This document shows, one piece after another, positions 6,943-16,352 of a stretch of DNA of 54,409 nucleotides. A model generated the notes under the pieces. It saw only the letters and a list, made by a program, of their open reading frames with translations, searched no databases and had not been told where the DNA came from. The translations under genes were made by a program, and so were the position numbers. This DNA is from a virus: IMG/VR virus record IMGVR_UViG_3300035698_003858, positions 1 to 54,409 of that record; one strand, 5' to 3'. How positions within the stretch are numbered: the first letter of the stretch is position 1; every line of letters starts with the position of its first letter.

Positions 6943-7431
6943 ATGAATCTATCGAAATTTGCAAAAGGATTTGGAGAAAGCTTAGCCAGCGGACCAGTTG
7001 GTCGTAGCTTCATGCCCGGTCCTCTGGAGCTGTTCCAACAGGAGCAACGAGGTAAGCTTACGAGATTCTTAGGCGACAAGGCAGTTGTAGGCTCAAGCTC
7101 TAGCCCAGGCCTGATGGACAGTTACTTCTCTGGCAGAAACATGACTATGTCCAAAGGGGAGATTGGTTTTTCTGAGACAAGCGAAAGACTAGCCAAGCAC
7201 AGGAAGAGAGGTGCCATGATCGGTGGTGGCCTCTTAGCGGCCAACACCTTGGGGCTAAACCCTTTTGGTGCTACAAGCGGTGCTAACAACTTAGCTACCC
7301 TGGGTATGCATGCAACAGTAGGCTCTACTATGTACGGAATGGGTGGAGGTGCCAGAATGGCAGGCATGGGATATATGGCAGCCGGGGCATTTAATACATT
7401 CCGTTCAGGTAACAACCCAGGACCTATGTAA
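6943..7431 (+). CDS. Gly/Met-rich membrane-like protein
   Basis: 162 aa. The first half is soluble, with an amphipathic start (MNLSKFAKGFGESLA). After a basic AKHRKRG comes a hydrophobic Gly-rich second half (residues about 89-157: MIGGGLLAANTLG, MYGMGGGARMAGMGYMAAG) typical of glycine-zipper membrane segments. It is first of three similar small genes after the nuclease fusion and couples to the next by TAATG. No family recognised. A virion protein that enters or forms a channel in the host membrane is one possible role. Confidence 0.6.
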   Translation: MNLSKFAKGFGESLASGPVGRSFMPGPLELFQQEQRGKLTRFLGDKAVVGSSSSPGLMDSYFSGRNMTMSKGEIGFSETSERLAKHRKRGAMIGGGLLAANTLGLNPFGATSGANNLATLGMHATVGSTMYGMGGGARMAGMGYMAAGAFNTFRSGNNPGPM

Positions 7432-8207
7432 TGGTAGTCGGTGTAATAGCAGCAGGCCTAGGAATGGGTGTCCTAGGAAAAGTAGGAGCTAGGGGAGCAG
7501 CCAGTTTAGCTAACAAGGTTATGAGGTCTGGCTACAGAGCTGGGTCCACTGCTTATGCTTCTGGTGCAAAAGCATTCCCACGAGTTGTCCCTATGGCTAG
7601 AAGAGCAGCAATAGGTGGAGGTATGATTGCAGCCTCTGCAGGTGCACTAAATGCTATAGCGCCTATGGTGGATGAAAGATTCCTCTCTAAGCATGGAGAC
7701 ACAGAAGAGAACAGACAGTACCTAGCTGATAGGTCTGGAGTAAGAAAGGCAGCATTCTTTGGTGCACCACTAGCTGCGGCAGGTGGAGCCCTAGGTGCTG
7801 CAGGACTAATGAAGCTTGGAGTTAAAGGAGCAGGAGCTGTAGCTGGACGTGCCATTAATGCCCTACCGATTGAAGCTGGTGTCGCAGGAACAGAAGCAGC
7901 CTTCAGATTCGGCAAAGGAGTGAACCCTTTTGCAGGAGCACCTGCGGCTGTCAAGAAAGGCCTGATGATTGGAGCTAACTCGTTCAATCCTGCCACAGCA
8001 CGTGGTGCTTTTGCTTATGGAGGCGCAGCAGGTGTAGCAGCAGGAATAGGGGGAGCAGCTGCCACGTCCACTAGTGGCTACGGAAGAGAGGGGCAGATAA
8101 CTGGAATCTCATCCTCAAGGGGTGGAGGTATATCGCCTGAGCTACAATTCTCAACACAAGGCTTAACTCTTGGTCTACACAGTACACGTAAAAGGAGAGT
8201 AGTCTAA
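7431..8207 (+). CDS. Gly/Ala-rich multi-segment membrane-like protein
   Basis: 258 aa, extremely rich in Gly and Ala. Candidate hydrophobic segments lie near residues 2-18, 61-78, 107-128 and 199-212, separated by basic stretches. The C-terminus is soluble and distinctive (ELQFSTQGLTLGLHS then RKRRVV). It has no enzyme motif. It may be a minor virion protein that inserts into membranes, or a capsid-internal protein; the sequence cannot separate these. It overlaps both neighbours by TAATG. Confidence 0.6.
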   Translation: MVVGVIAAGLGMGVLGKVGARGAASLANKVMRSGYRAGSTAYASGAKAFPRVVPMARRAAIGGGMIAASAGALNAIAPMVDERFLSKHGDTEENRQYLADRSGVRKAAFFGAPLAAAGGALGAAGLMKLGVKGAGAVAGRAINALPIEAGVAGTEAAFRFGKGVNPFAGAPAAVKKGLMIGANSFNPATARGAFAYGGAAGVAAGIGGAAATSTSGYGREGQITGISSSRGGGISPELQFSTQGLTLGLHSTRKRRVV

Positions 8208-8773
8208 TGGAAATGGACTATCAACAACTAGATGGTGGTGACGAGAGGTTGCACGACAACCTCTTCTCTAACCCATTCAGATCTATTGCTATGGAGTTCG
8301 GAGGCTATGCAGTTGGTTCTGGCGTCCAAAACATGGGGAACAAAAGCTTCAAGACTGCTCTTGATGCGGGAAAGGCTGCTAGCTCTAAAGGTACAGGAGG
8401 ATTAGCTGGTTGGCTAGAAGACCCCTCTCGCAATAAAATGGCAAGAGGACTGGCCAGTAGAGACATGAAAAGAGCACAGGGGGTAATGAATTTTGGTAAA
8501 TCGATTAAACGTTTTGGCCATGTGTTTGGCCTCATCGGTTTAGCACAGATTGCTTTCGAAGTATCTTCATCGGTACTTGGGGCATCTCAGTCATTCGCAA
8601 CATCTAAGAGCGACGTTGAGGCTATGCGATATAGCAAGATGTACGATCAAGATGCTTACTATGACACGAGAGCAGCTTATACGCAGAGACAAAGAGCTTT
8701 GCAGGTAATACACAATTCTAGACTCTCTCTTAAGCCTGCACTGGGCAACGAGTCTGGATTTTTACACTCTTAG
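8207..8773 (+). CDS. Membrane-like small protein, third of a set
   Basis: 188 aa. Weakly hydrophobic segments occur near residues 26-40 (FGGYAVGSGVQNMG) and 105-125 (HVFGLIGLAQIAFEVSSSVLG), between basic parts (SRDMKRAQG). The C-terminus is Arg/His/Asn-rich and ends in ALGNESGFLHS. Gene order and composition group it with the two preceding genes, although I see no direct repeat among them. Function unknown. Confidence 0.55.
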   Translation: MEMDYQQLDGGDERLHDNLFSNPFRSIAMEFGGYAVGSGVQNMGNKSFKTALDAGKAASSKGTGGLAGWLEDPSRNKMARGLASRDMKRAQGVMNFGKSIKRFGHVFGLIGLAQIAFEVSSSVLGASQSFATSKSDVEAMRYSKMYDQDAYYDTRAAYTQRQRALQVIHNSRLSLKPALGNESGFLHS

Positions 8774-8782
8774 AGGTTTATA

Positions 8783-9121
8783 ATGGCCAATGGAACAGTT
8801 AGTAAAGATACGAAGATCACGGCAGGGTTCGCACTAACCCTGCTTATATCGTTCATCGGGGGCACATTTTGGTTGAAAGACGAACTGTCTTCAATCAATA
8901 CCAATGGGTTGCTTATGGACGTCAGGCTACAGAGTATCGAACGGAGTGTCGACACAAAATACGCATATCTAGAAGGATATGTGGATAAAGAACTCGGAAC
9001 ATTAAAGCAAGAATTTAATAAGATCTCACATGATCGTATCTATAGACATGAATTCTTGAGCTGGCTGAAATTGCTAGAAGCAGAAAACCCTAGTATAGTT
9101 GTTCCCGAAGTCGAACCCTAG
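8783..9121 (+). CDS. Single-membrane-segment coiled-coil protein, holin-like candidate
   Basis: 112 aa. A short N-terminus with Lys is followed by one clear membrane segment (residues about 12-31, ITAGFALTLLISFIGGTFWL). A charged helical part follows that could form a coiled coil (DVRLQSIERSVDTKYAYLEG, VDKELGTLKQEFNKI) and an acidic Pro end. Small holins and other membrane-tethered phage proteins look like this, but no lysin gene is adjacent, so lysis is only a candidate role. An AGGTTTATA sequence precedes the ATG. Confidence 0.55.
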   Translation: MANGTVSKDTKITAGFALTLLISFIGGTFWLKDELSSINTNGLLMDVRLQSIERSVDTKYAYLEGYVDKELGTLKQEFNKISHDRIYRHEFLSWLKLLEAENPSIVVPEVEP

Positions 9122-9179
9122 TAGGAAGTCTACATAGATAGTCGATACTATACTGTAGCAAATATTAGGTATACCCATT

Positions 9180-10208
9180 ATGACAATAAGAAACATAGAG
9201 AAAGAGGTTACTAAGATGATTAAGGACGGCTATGGCCGTCGTAGAATCGCTAAAGCATTTGGCATAACAGAGTGGGCAGCAAGGCATCTAATGCATGATG
9301 TTGTCAACCAAGTTACCGATCTTTCTGATAAAAAAGCTAAAAGATCCAAACCAAGACCCAGAGTTGGGAAGGCATCTGATCTTTCTGTGGTGGAACGCAA
9401 GAGGACAAAGAAGACACAAGTCAAGATCACTGCTGAGGTTAAAACCAGTGACGTGAGAACTAGACTAGAGACAAGACCTACCTCTATGAAAGTAGCGGTA
9501 ATCAGCGATATACACTATCCCTACGAGGATAAGCAGTGCATTAAGCTCACCAAGGCCTACCTGAAGGACTACAATCCAGACATGATTGTCATGAATGGTG
9601 ACATAGCTGACTGTTACTCGGTCAGTAGGTATGAAAAGAACATGAAAGGTCGTCTTGACCTACAAGGCGAACTGGATTACACAGAGGATAGACTTTGGGA
9701 ATGGGTCGAAGAATTCCCTGACACAGAGTTTAAGTATCTCGAAGGTAATCACGAAGAGAGACTCAAGAAGTATCTAGCTGCAAATGCTGCTAGCTTGCTC
9801 TCTATGAGGGGTTTAGACTTCCCAGAGAGGGTAAACCTTGAAGAGATGGGCATAGAATGGATCCCCGTGCATAAGGATATGCAAATCGGGGATCTTTTGT
9901 TTACACATGGACACTATGCACGGAAACATGCAGGAGCCTCTGCAAGAGGACACTTTGAGAGTTATGGATGCAGTCTTTTGATAGGACATGTGCACCGTCT
10001 CTCTATAGGGTGGAAACGGAACAAACAAGGCCATCATGCTATGATTGAGAACGGGACTCTCTGCGATTTCGACGTAGAGTACCTCAAGTTCCCAGACTGG
10101 CAACACGGCTTTACGACCATCGACTTTGATGGCGATGACTTCGCACCAAGCCAACACGCAATCATAGACTATAAGCTGATTGCTGACGGCAAGGTGTACA
10201 CAGTGTAA
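9180..10208 (+). CDS. Calcineurin-like metallophosphoesterase with N-terminal HTH
   Basis: 342 aa. Residues about 15-40 form a helix-turn-helix (YGRRRIAKAFGITEWAARHL). A basic linker (45-80) follows, then a metallophosphoesterase domain with all its motifs: SDIH (D109, H111), NGD (about 139), GNHE (about 189), THGH (about 241) and GHVH (about 268). The family hydrolyses phosphodiester bonds with two metal ions; members include nucleases and nucleotide phosphatases. Its stop overlaps the TerL start, so the two are probably co-translated. The DNA-binding head suggests an action on DNA, possibly at packaging ends, but that is inference. The 58 bases upstream hold a TATACT (9149-9154) without a convincing -35. 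Confidence 0.85.
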   Translation: MTIRNIEKEVTKMIKDGYGRRRIAKAFGITEWAARHLMHDVVNQVTDLSDKKAKRSKPRPRVGKASDLSVVERKRTKKTQVKITAEVKTSDVRTRLETRPTSMKVAVISDIHYPYEDKQCIKLTKAYLKDYNPDMIVMNGDIADCYSVSRYEKNMKGRLDLQGELDYTEDRLWEWVEEFPDTEFKYLEGNHEERLKKYLAANAASLLSMRGLDFPERVNLEEMGIEWIPVHKDMQIGDLLFTHGHYARKHAGASARGHFESYGCSLLIGHVHRLSIGWKRNKQGHHAMIENGTLCDFDVEYLKFPDWQHGFTTIDFDGDDFAPSQHAIIDYKLIADGKVYTV

Positions 10209-12175
10209 TGAGCGACAAGACTGAACCAACGATTGAGGAGGCTGCCGAAAGGCGGCTTCTTAAGTATAAGCCTGAGAGGGACTATAAAGCCAGGAACTAC
10301 AAGAAATTTGGTGGTCCTTGGTCTGATTTATGCAAACAGTGTAAACATTACTATGCCGATATACACGATAATGGTTTGACGCGCAAGGAGTTCCCTCCAA
10401 AATGTCATGGACATATCGTGGACGAGACAGCAGGCTTACTGCCTTCTGACTTCGAATCCGAAGAACAGTTCAATGAGGTTTTGATTCTCTCTGATCCTGT
10501 TGCCTGGGCTTTTAGTAAGTTCCCAGATGACAGTGGAGCAGGATGGGCAGCTCGCTGGTATCAAGAAGAAATTATGTCATGCACTGCCTTGAAGAAGGTT
10601 GTACGAGCAGGTAGACGAACGGGTAAAACCGAAGCTATCTGTGTCATAATGCTCTGGATGACTCAAGTTAACTCAAACTTCACAGTACTAGTCATTGCGC
10701 CATTCGAAGCACAGGTAAACCTGATCTGGGATAAGATCATGGGCTTCGTAAACAAGAGTCCAGAGATCCAATCTACAATCAAACAAAACAAGCGCTCCTC
10801 TGAACATCTTCTCTCATTTAATAACGGCTCTAAAATCCTTGGTTTCTCGTCTGGCCCCTCATCTGCTGCCAGATCTGATAAGATTCGTGGTCAGGACGCT
10901 CATTACATCGTACTCGATGAGGCCGATTATCTAGCCGACGACGACATCGAAGCCATCCTTGCCATTCTTGCGTCACACCCCGACTGCGGCATGTGGGCCT
11001 CTTCCACTCCCAAGGGTACTCACAACAAGTTCTACCAATTCTGTGTTCAGAAAGACCTAGGCTTCAAGGAGTTCCACTACCTATCCTCCGAATCTCCATC
11101 ATGGAACGATGACGCTGAGGAGTTCTTCCGTACCTCTTACGACTCCACTACTTTCGAGCACGAATTCCTTGCTGAGTTCGGTATCCAAGAAGCTGGTGTA
11201 TTCCGAAACGACCTTATTGATATAGCTCTACTGGACTACGACATGCCTAGACCTAAGACCGGTCCAGGTACAAGGGTCATTATCGGTGTTGACTGGAACG
11301 GACAGAACATCGGTACACACATCGCTGTAGTAGAGGCCACTCACTCATCGCAAGGTATCAAGTATGTCTTGCTTGAGAAGAAGATAATCAAGGGTGTCGA
11401 GTTTACACAGACTGAATCTGTGAAAGCCATCATTGACTTGAACTTCAAGTATGACTCAGACTTTATCTACGTTGACCATGGCTATGGTGAGACACAAGTA
11501 GAGATGCTACAGAAGTATGGGAAGGATAGACCTGGTTCTAGAATGCATAAGAAAGTCAAAGCATTTGCTATGGGTGGTAAGGTTGACATTATTGACCCGA
11601 TTACCAACCAAGAGATCAAGAAGGACGCTAAGCCTTTCATGGTCAACACCTGCGTAAGGGCCCTTGAACAAGGCATGCTTGTTCTTCCTTACGCGGAAGA
11701 CACGCAGGTTCTTGTTGCTTCTGCTGAAGACGCAGACCTTGGTAAGCAAGCTGGTATCGTACAACAGATGCGTAACTTTGCTGTAGAAAGAGTATCAGAC
11801 ACAGGTCGTACTACGTACTCTCAGGGCGAAGAGCATACACTCACTGCATACATGCTAGCAGTAACAGGTTTCGCATTAGAGTTCTCTGATATGAGAAGGT
11901 CTAGCATACCAATTGGCTTCCAACATATACGGAAGATGAACGAAGACGGGACAGCAGTAGCCAAAGACAAGGTCAACGAAGAGATAGCTAGTGTCGTAAG
12001 GCAGCTAGACGCAGGAGAGACTTCGTCTTCAGGGATCGGTGGCAAACTGACGTCAGGCAAAGCAAAGAAGGCATACATCGTAAAGAGCATCTCTAAAGGT
12101 GACCCCGCTACGATGCGTAGCTACTTCCGTTCTGGAGGCAGAGGCCTAGGTGGAGACGGAGGACGAGGCTTCTAA
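10208..12175 (+). CDS. terL: Terminase large subunit (TerL)
   Basis: 655 aa, the packaging motor and DNA-cutting enzyme. The ATPase domain shows a Walker A motif RAGRRTGKT (residues about 132-140), Walker B IVLDEAD (about 235-241) and the coupling motif SSTPKG (about 266-271). The RNase H-fold nuclease shows GVDWNG (about 360) and YVDHGYGE (about 421), with a later acidic/His segment GEEHTLTAY. An N-terminal extension has a Cys/His group (CKQCKHYY, KCHGH) that may bind zinc and is not a core part of the family. The C-terminus is Gly/Arg-rich. It overlaps both neighbours by TAATG. Confidence 0.95.
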   Translation: MSDKTEPTIEEAAERRLLKYKPERDYKARNYKKFGGPWSDLCKQCKHYYADIHDNGLTRKEFPPKCHGHIVDETAGLLPSDFESEEQFNEVLILSDPVAWAFSKFPDDSGAGWAARWYQEEIMSCTALKKVVRAGRRTGKTEAICVIMLWMTQVNSNFTVLVIAPFEAQVNLIWDKIMGFVNKSPEIQSTIKQNKRSSEHLLSFNNGSKILGFSSGPSSAARSDKIRGQDAHYIVLDEADYLADDDIEAILAILASHPDCGMWASSTPKGTHNKFYQFCVQKDLGFKEFHYLSSESPSWNDDAEEFFRTSYDSTTFEHEFLAEFGIQEAGVFRNDLIDIALLDYDMPRPKTGPGTRVIIGVDWNGQNIGTHIAVVEATHSSQGIKYVLLEKKIIKGVEFTQTESVKAIIDLNFKYDSDFIYVDHGYGETQVEMLQKYGKDRPGSRMHKKVKAFAMGGKVDIIDPITNQEIKKDAKPFMVNTCVRALEQGMLVLPYAEDTQVLVASAEDADLGKQAGIVQQMRNFAVERVSDTGRTTYSQGEEHTLTAYMLAVTGFALEFSDMRRSSIPIGFQHIRKMNEDGTAVAKDKVNEEIASVVRQLDAGETSSSGIGGKLTSGKAKKAYIVKSISKGDPATMRSYFRSGGRGLGGDGGRGF

Positions 12176-14145
12176 TGGGATTAGACTACCAAGGATTCCC
12201 TAAGGACTTTGAGAGAGTTAGAGATCTAACACTTGAGAAGATCGATAGAAACTCAGTAGATGAGTTTATGAGAAGAACGGAGCCTGTGCCACAGAGCGAC
12301 GTAATCTTTGACGATATCGCTAAACTATACCTCAAGGGCGAAGCCCTCAAGGAGGCTATAGCCAGTATGGACCCAGCAGGATTCATCCCCGTAGAGGCTG
12401 AATCTGCCGTTATAGCATCTATACAGAGGGTCAGACCTGAAGCAGATAACTATGAAGTTATAACCTTTGGTATGTTCAAGGATGCCTGCGACTACATAGC
12501 GGGGAGAGCGTCATCTCTTGATGAAGAGTTTGTCCTCAACTTTACTGCCATTGATCCTAAAATAGAAGATCAGGTTGTAAAGAAGAAGTACAAAGAGGTC
12601 AATAACTCAGGGGATGACTGGATCTCTCAGTTCTTAATCGGAACGTCAGCATATGCAGGTTTGATCCTAGCTGGATACATGCAAGATGTATTTGGGAGCA
12701 ACGTTACTAGGGTCACACTCGAATCCAACTCCTCTGGTAACGAGCCTAAGCTATGGAGCCTTCAAGGCATGGCAGCCGGAGTTTCTTTACTTATTGAGCT
12801 AGGCCTGAACTATGTAGCCCTAAAAGCTCTATATGGAAAATCAGAGACACTAGACCCTGATGTCGAAAAGAAGTTCATTGAGCTCACTAATGACCCCGTT
12901 AAGCGTAGAGAGATCCTAGAAGAAGCTAATTACGACTACGATAGTCTACAGAAGAACCAGAAGTTCAACGACTACAAGGCTATCAAGGATTATGCCTTAA
13001 CTTATATTTCTAGAAACACCAAGACAGCCAACTACGACCACTGGATCGGTTGGCTTCAGGTAGTAGAGAACCAGTCTATCGTTGTCAATGCCCTTGCAAT
13101 GGCTCCCTCGTTCTCCAGCAAATGGAGTACGTTCAATGATACTGGAACATTCCAAGAAGAAACAACAGAACAGCCCGTACAGTTCACCGAGTTCACCGTT
13201 GACAATTCTACCTCAAACAAGACCTCTATAGCTGAAAGCCTTAACGCTCCACTAAAAGGTTACCTATCTACTATCTTACAGCTTACAAACCCAGTTTACG
13301 ACGAGCTATACGGTGCATATAGCTTTGAACTAGACGAGAGAACCCTATGCTGTCTCATATACTTCATGGGTCCACTGGAGAGCGATTCTTTGCATCTACT
13401 CGCTGACGTTTTAGAGCTGAGTATTTTTTCTTTATCTTTAGACATCAAAGACATACTAGCTTTCATTACTGATAGCACCTTGAGCGCAGTCCTATCTATG
13501 CTGACTTCATATCTAAACAAGATGATCGATACAGTTCTAAATAAGATCTTCAAAGGACTCTTCTCTATCCCTGAGTCAGACATAGAGGCTATGATCAAGC
13601 TATGTATTGGTATTGACTGGCTATTCAAGATACTAGACGAGGCTATTAGTGACGTTCTAAAAGCCCTGCAGGACGCTATAGACTCTCTTGCTATGACATT
13701 AGAGGCGGTAACTAAGAAGACATCAGTGGGGGCTAAGTCTTATGTTGACCGTAAGGTTGTTATAACCATGTCCGCTCTCTTGAAGTCAATTGCTGACAAG
13801 GTAGATGACGTTAAAGACATCTGTCAGTTTGAAGAAGAAGGTTCGGGTCTATCCTTTGATAATGACAAAGCAGCTCAAGCAGCTGTTGAATTTGTTGCTG
13901 TAGAGTTACCAAAACTGTACCCAATTCTGGATATGCCAGAAGCAGACAGGAGGAAACACTTTAGTAACACATCAGCTTTTAAGACAAACCGATTGGGCGT
14001 AGAAGTCGGAGCCTCTGACGATCTGGGTATTATTACTACTCCAACCTCACTAGAGGACGCAACAGCGGACTGTAGCAGCAATTTAAGCGCAACACAAAAT
14101 CTAGTACTCGGCAGAAAGTTCGCTGAGGCACTCAAAGGTATTTAA
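12175..14145 (+). CDS. Unknown large protein between TerL and portal
   Basis: 656 aa, not recognised. A moderately hydrophobic stretch lies near residues 158-172 (QFLIGTSAYAGLILAG) and another near 197-217. The second half is a series of amphipathic helices (IKDILAFI, LSAVLSMLTSYLNKMIDTVL, DEAISDVLKALQDAID), suggesting a helical bundle or oligomer. The place between TerL and portal is typically held by packaging or connector genes, so a role in the head vertex is plausible but unproven. Its start overlaps the TerL stop and it ends six bases before the portal start. Confidence 0.6.
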   Translation: MGLDYQGFPKDFERVRDLTLEKIDRNSVDEFMRRTEPVPQSDVIFDDIAKLYLKGEALKEAIASMDPAGFIPVEAESAVIASIQRVRPEADNYEVITFGMFKDACDYIAGRASSLDEEFVLNFTAIDPKIEDQVVKKKYKEVNNSGDDWISQFLIGTSAYAGLILAGYMQDVFGSNVTRVTLESNSSGNEPKLWSLQGMAAGVSLLIELGLNYVALKALYGKSETLDPDVEKKFIELTNDPVKRREILEEANYDYDSLQKNQKFNDYKAIKDYALTYISRNTKTANYDHWIGWLQVVENQSIVVNALAMAPSFSSKWSTFNDTGTFQEETTEQPVQFTEFTVDNSTSNKTSIAESLNAPLKGYLSTILQLTNPVYDELYGAYSFELDERTLCCLIYFMGPLESDSLHLLADVLELSIFSLSLDIKDILAFITDSTLSAVLSMLTSYLNKMIDTVLNKIFKGLFSIPESDIEAMIKLCIGIDWLFKILDEAISDVLKALQDAIDSLAMTLEAVTKKTSVGAKSYVDRKVVITMSALLKSIADKVDDVKDICQFEEEGSGLSFDNDKAAQAAVEFVAVELPKLYPILDMPEADRRKHFSNTSAFKTNRLGVEVGASDDLGIITTPTSLEDATADCSSNLSATQNLVLGRKFAEALKGI

Positions 14146-14150
14146 CGACA

Positions 14151-16352
14151 ATGGGTCTTACCGACAGAATAAAGAAAGCACTGGGCATAGACGACATGAC
14201 TGCAAGAGTCCAGAAGGAGTTGCAGGACATCAAGTTGTCCGTAGGTAACGTTGCTACCACCCAGCAAGAACTAGCAGCTACGATTAAGAATAAGCGTAGA
14301 ACACTAGCGAAGCCATTGATGTACTCTAATCCAGTTTCATCTGGTGCATTAGATAGGTCTAACAATAGGGTCTATCATGGTCCTATGTATGATCTAGCAG
14401 AGATAGCAAGGATCATGGACATAGAAGCTTATGTCAATCAGTCCATTAGAAAGCACAGAGAGCAGATCCTCAAAGAAGGTTACTTCATCACTGGAGAAGA
14501 TGAAGAAATGGTTGACTACGTTAAGAAGCGTATCTTTGAAATGGAACTCGCTTCTGGCTACATATTTGAAGAGATCGTTAGAGATTTTGCTACCAGCCTA
14601 ATCGCTTACGGTACATCTATCTTGGTTCTAAAGCGTGATCCTGACAAGAGTACAGGATCCAAAATAAAGCTTTACGGCAAGAAGCTAGACCCCATTGCCG
14701 CTGTATATCACATGGACCCTACGTCTGTGTCGGTTAAGTTGAATGACTTTGGTCACCCAACGAGGTGGAGACAGAAGATTGAGAACTCAGCAAGTAATGC
14801 TACGGAAAAATATTTCCCTAACTCAGAGATCATAGCTGCAACGGTAGATAGAAAGCCAGGCTTTGTTTTCGGCACACCTTACATTCTTCCTGTAATAGAC
14901 GATGTACGTGCTCTACGTAAACTAGAAGAGCTTGCAGAACTTATCGCACGTAAGTTTGCCTTCCCCTCGGTCCACTGGAAAGTAGGAGACGAGAAGAACC
15001 CACCTGAGATCTTCGAAGATGGTGTTACGGAAATTGACGTAGTAAGGGCAGAGATAGAGAACCTTACTCCTCAGGGCGGTATGGTAACCTCCTATAGGGT
15101 GGACCATGATGTCGTAGCATCCCAAGATGGAATGCTGGACCTTAAGCCACTTATCGAATATTACGAAGCTCGTGTTCTCGGTGGCCTAAGACTAAGCCCC
15201 GTAGACCTAGGACGTGGAGACGTATCCAAAGCCAGTGCTGGAGCCTCCTCCAAGTCCCTCAGAGACTCCTCACGAGACTTCCAGGCAATCATTGAGTCTA
15301 AGCTCACATACGAGCTGATCCTTCCTCTGCTCCTTGAAGGAGGCTTTGACGTCAAGCACGACACCATGGTCAAGTTCAAGTTCCCAATGATCGATAGCGA
15401 AGAAGAGAGAGCCAACCAGCAGCATGGTGCAGACATGTTCAATAGCTCTGTCATCTCACGTACAGAGTTTCGTAGAGAATTCCTTGGCAAGAAAGAGCTT
15501 ACCGATGAAGAGAATGCTGACACAAAGGATGCACTCACTCATGAGCAAGCTATGGAGCAGACTAAGCTTGCTGGTCAAATCTCAGCAGCCAGTAAGGCTG
15601 CCTCCTCCACAGGAGGTAGCTCTGGTGACTCATCTAAGAGAGCTATTCAGAACAAAGTTCGACCTAAGAATCAGAATGGCCAGAAGGCAGCAAAGACTGC
15701 CATCACAGCCAACAACAACCTGCAAGACCAGAAGGAGCTATACAAGCTCTCTATCAATCGCAGCCTAGGTGACATTCGTAACGAGATGTCTCATCACGCT
15801 AAGACCGAAGGATCTAGTCCTGACTTCAAAGATACTATAGATTTTGCTGTCAGTGAGAATGCTAGCATCATAGAAAGCGCAATCAAGATAGGAGTAGAAG
15901 ATGCTCTTAGCCAGATGGGTCTTGATGAAAGTTACTCGATCCCAAAGAGGAGTGTTGATAGGTTTTCTAAGAACTATGTACGAAAAAGTATAGTCAGCCT
16001 CTTAGACGGTACGAGCAACTGGGTAAACAAGAATGCTAAGGATCATGACGACTTCAAGGTCTCAGCTATGCTAGAGCAGTTTGATAACGACCTCGAATAC
16101 CTACTGGATAAGCAGATAGATATATCTTACAGATTCGGATTCGTTAGAGCTCTGAGATGGCAAGGCGTAGAAAATGTCGATTTTATTCCTATTGAGGACG
16201 AAACCTGTCATGACTGCCTCAAGCAGGGCCCTAAGCGTGTATCGCTCACAGAAAGAGATATGCCATACAACTATCTACTGAGTACTCATAGTGATTGTGT
16301 CTTCAATATGGAACTACCCATAGACAGAGGCGGCGGTAAATTTAATGAGTAG
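14151..16352 (+). CDS. Portal protein with MuF-like C-terminus
   Basis: 733 aa. The dodecameric portal forms the DNA channel at one capsid vertex. The N-terminal two thirds fit the family: a helical start, the IEAYVNQSIRKHREQILKEG segment, GTPYILPVIDDVRALRKLEELAE (long stem-helix region), and the ARVLGGLRLSPVDLGRG region with its SSKSLRDSSRDF follow-on. After a low-complexity linker (about 475-520, rich in S, A, K and Q) a second domain ends with CHDC (about residues 686-689) and STHSDCVFN, which resembles the C-terminal zinc-type motif of MuF / SPP1 gp7-like head proteins. So portal and minor head protein appear fused. Confidence 0.85.
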   Translation: MGLTDRIKKALGIDDMTARVQKELQDIKLSVGNVATTQQELAATIKNKRRTLAKPLMYSNPVSSGALDRSNNRVYHGPMYDLAEIARIMDIEAYVNQSIRKHREQILKEGYFITGEDEEMVDYVKKRIFEMELASGYIFEEIVRDFATSLIAYGTSILVLKRDPDKSTGSKIKLYGKKLDPIAAVYHMDPTSVSVKLNDFGHPTRWRQKIENSASNATEKYFPNSEIIAATVDRKPGFVFGTPYILPVIDDVRALRKLEELAELIARKFAFPSVHWKVGDEKNPPEIFEDGVTEIDVVRAEIENLTPQGGMVTSYRVDHDVVASQDGMLDLKPLIEYYEARVLGGLRLSPVDLGRGDVSKASAGASSKSLRDSSRDFQAIIESKLTYELILPLLLEGGFDVKHDTMVKFKFPMIDSEEERANQQHGADMFNSSVISRTEFRREFLGKKELTDEENADTKDALTHEQAMEQTKLAGQISAASKAASSTGGSSGDSSKRAIQNKVRPKNQNGQKAAKTAITANNNLQDQKELYKLSINRSLGDIRNEMSHHAKTEGSSPDFKDTIDFAVSENASIIESAIKIGVEDALSQMGLDESYSIPKRSVDRFSKNYVRKSIVSLLDGTSNWVNKNAKDHDDFKVSAMLEQFDNDLEYLLDKQIDISYRFGFVRALRWQGVENVDFIPIEDETCHDCLKQGPKRVSLTERDMPYNYLLSTHSDCVFNMELPIDRGGGKFNE

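Noticed and set aside
7553-7996. Long minus-strand frame opposite the Gly/Ala-rich gene
   Set aside because: Ala/Pro-rich product is the expected shadow of Gly/Ala codons on the other strand; no ribosome site or motif.
9122-9179. Possible promoter in front of the phosphoesterase gene
   Set aside because: TATACT is present but no -35-like hexamer at suitable spacing; not strong enough to call.
15424-15768. Plus-strand alternative frame within the portal gene
   Set aside because: Ser/Gln/Arg-rich shadow of the low-complexity portal linker.
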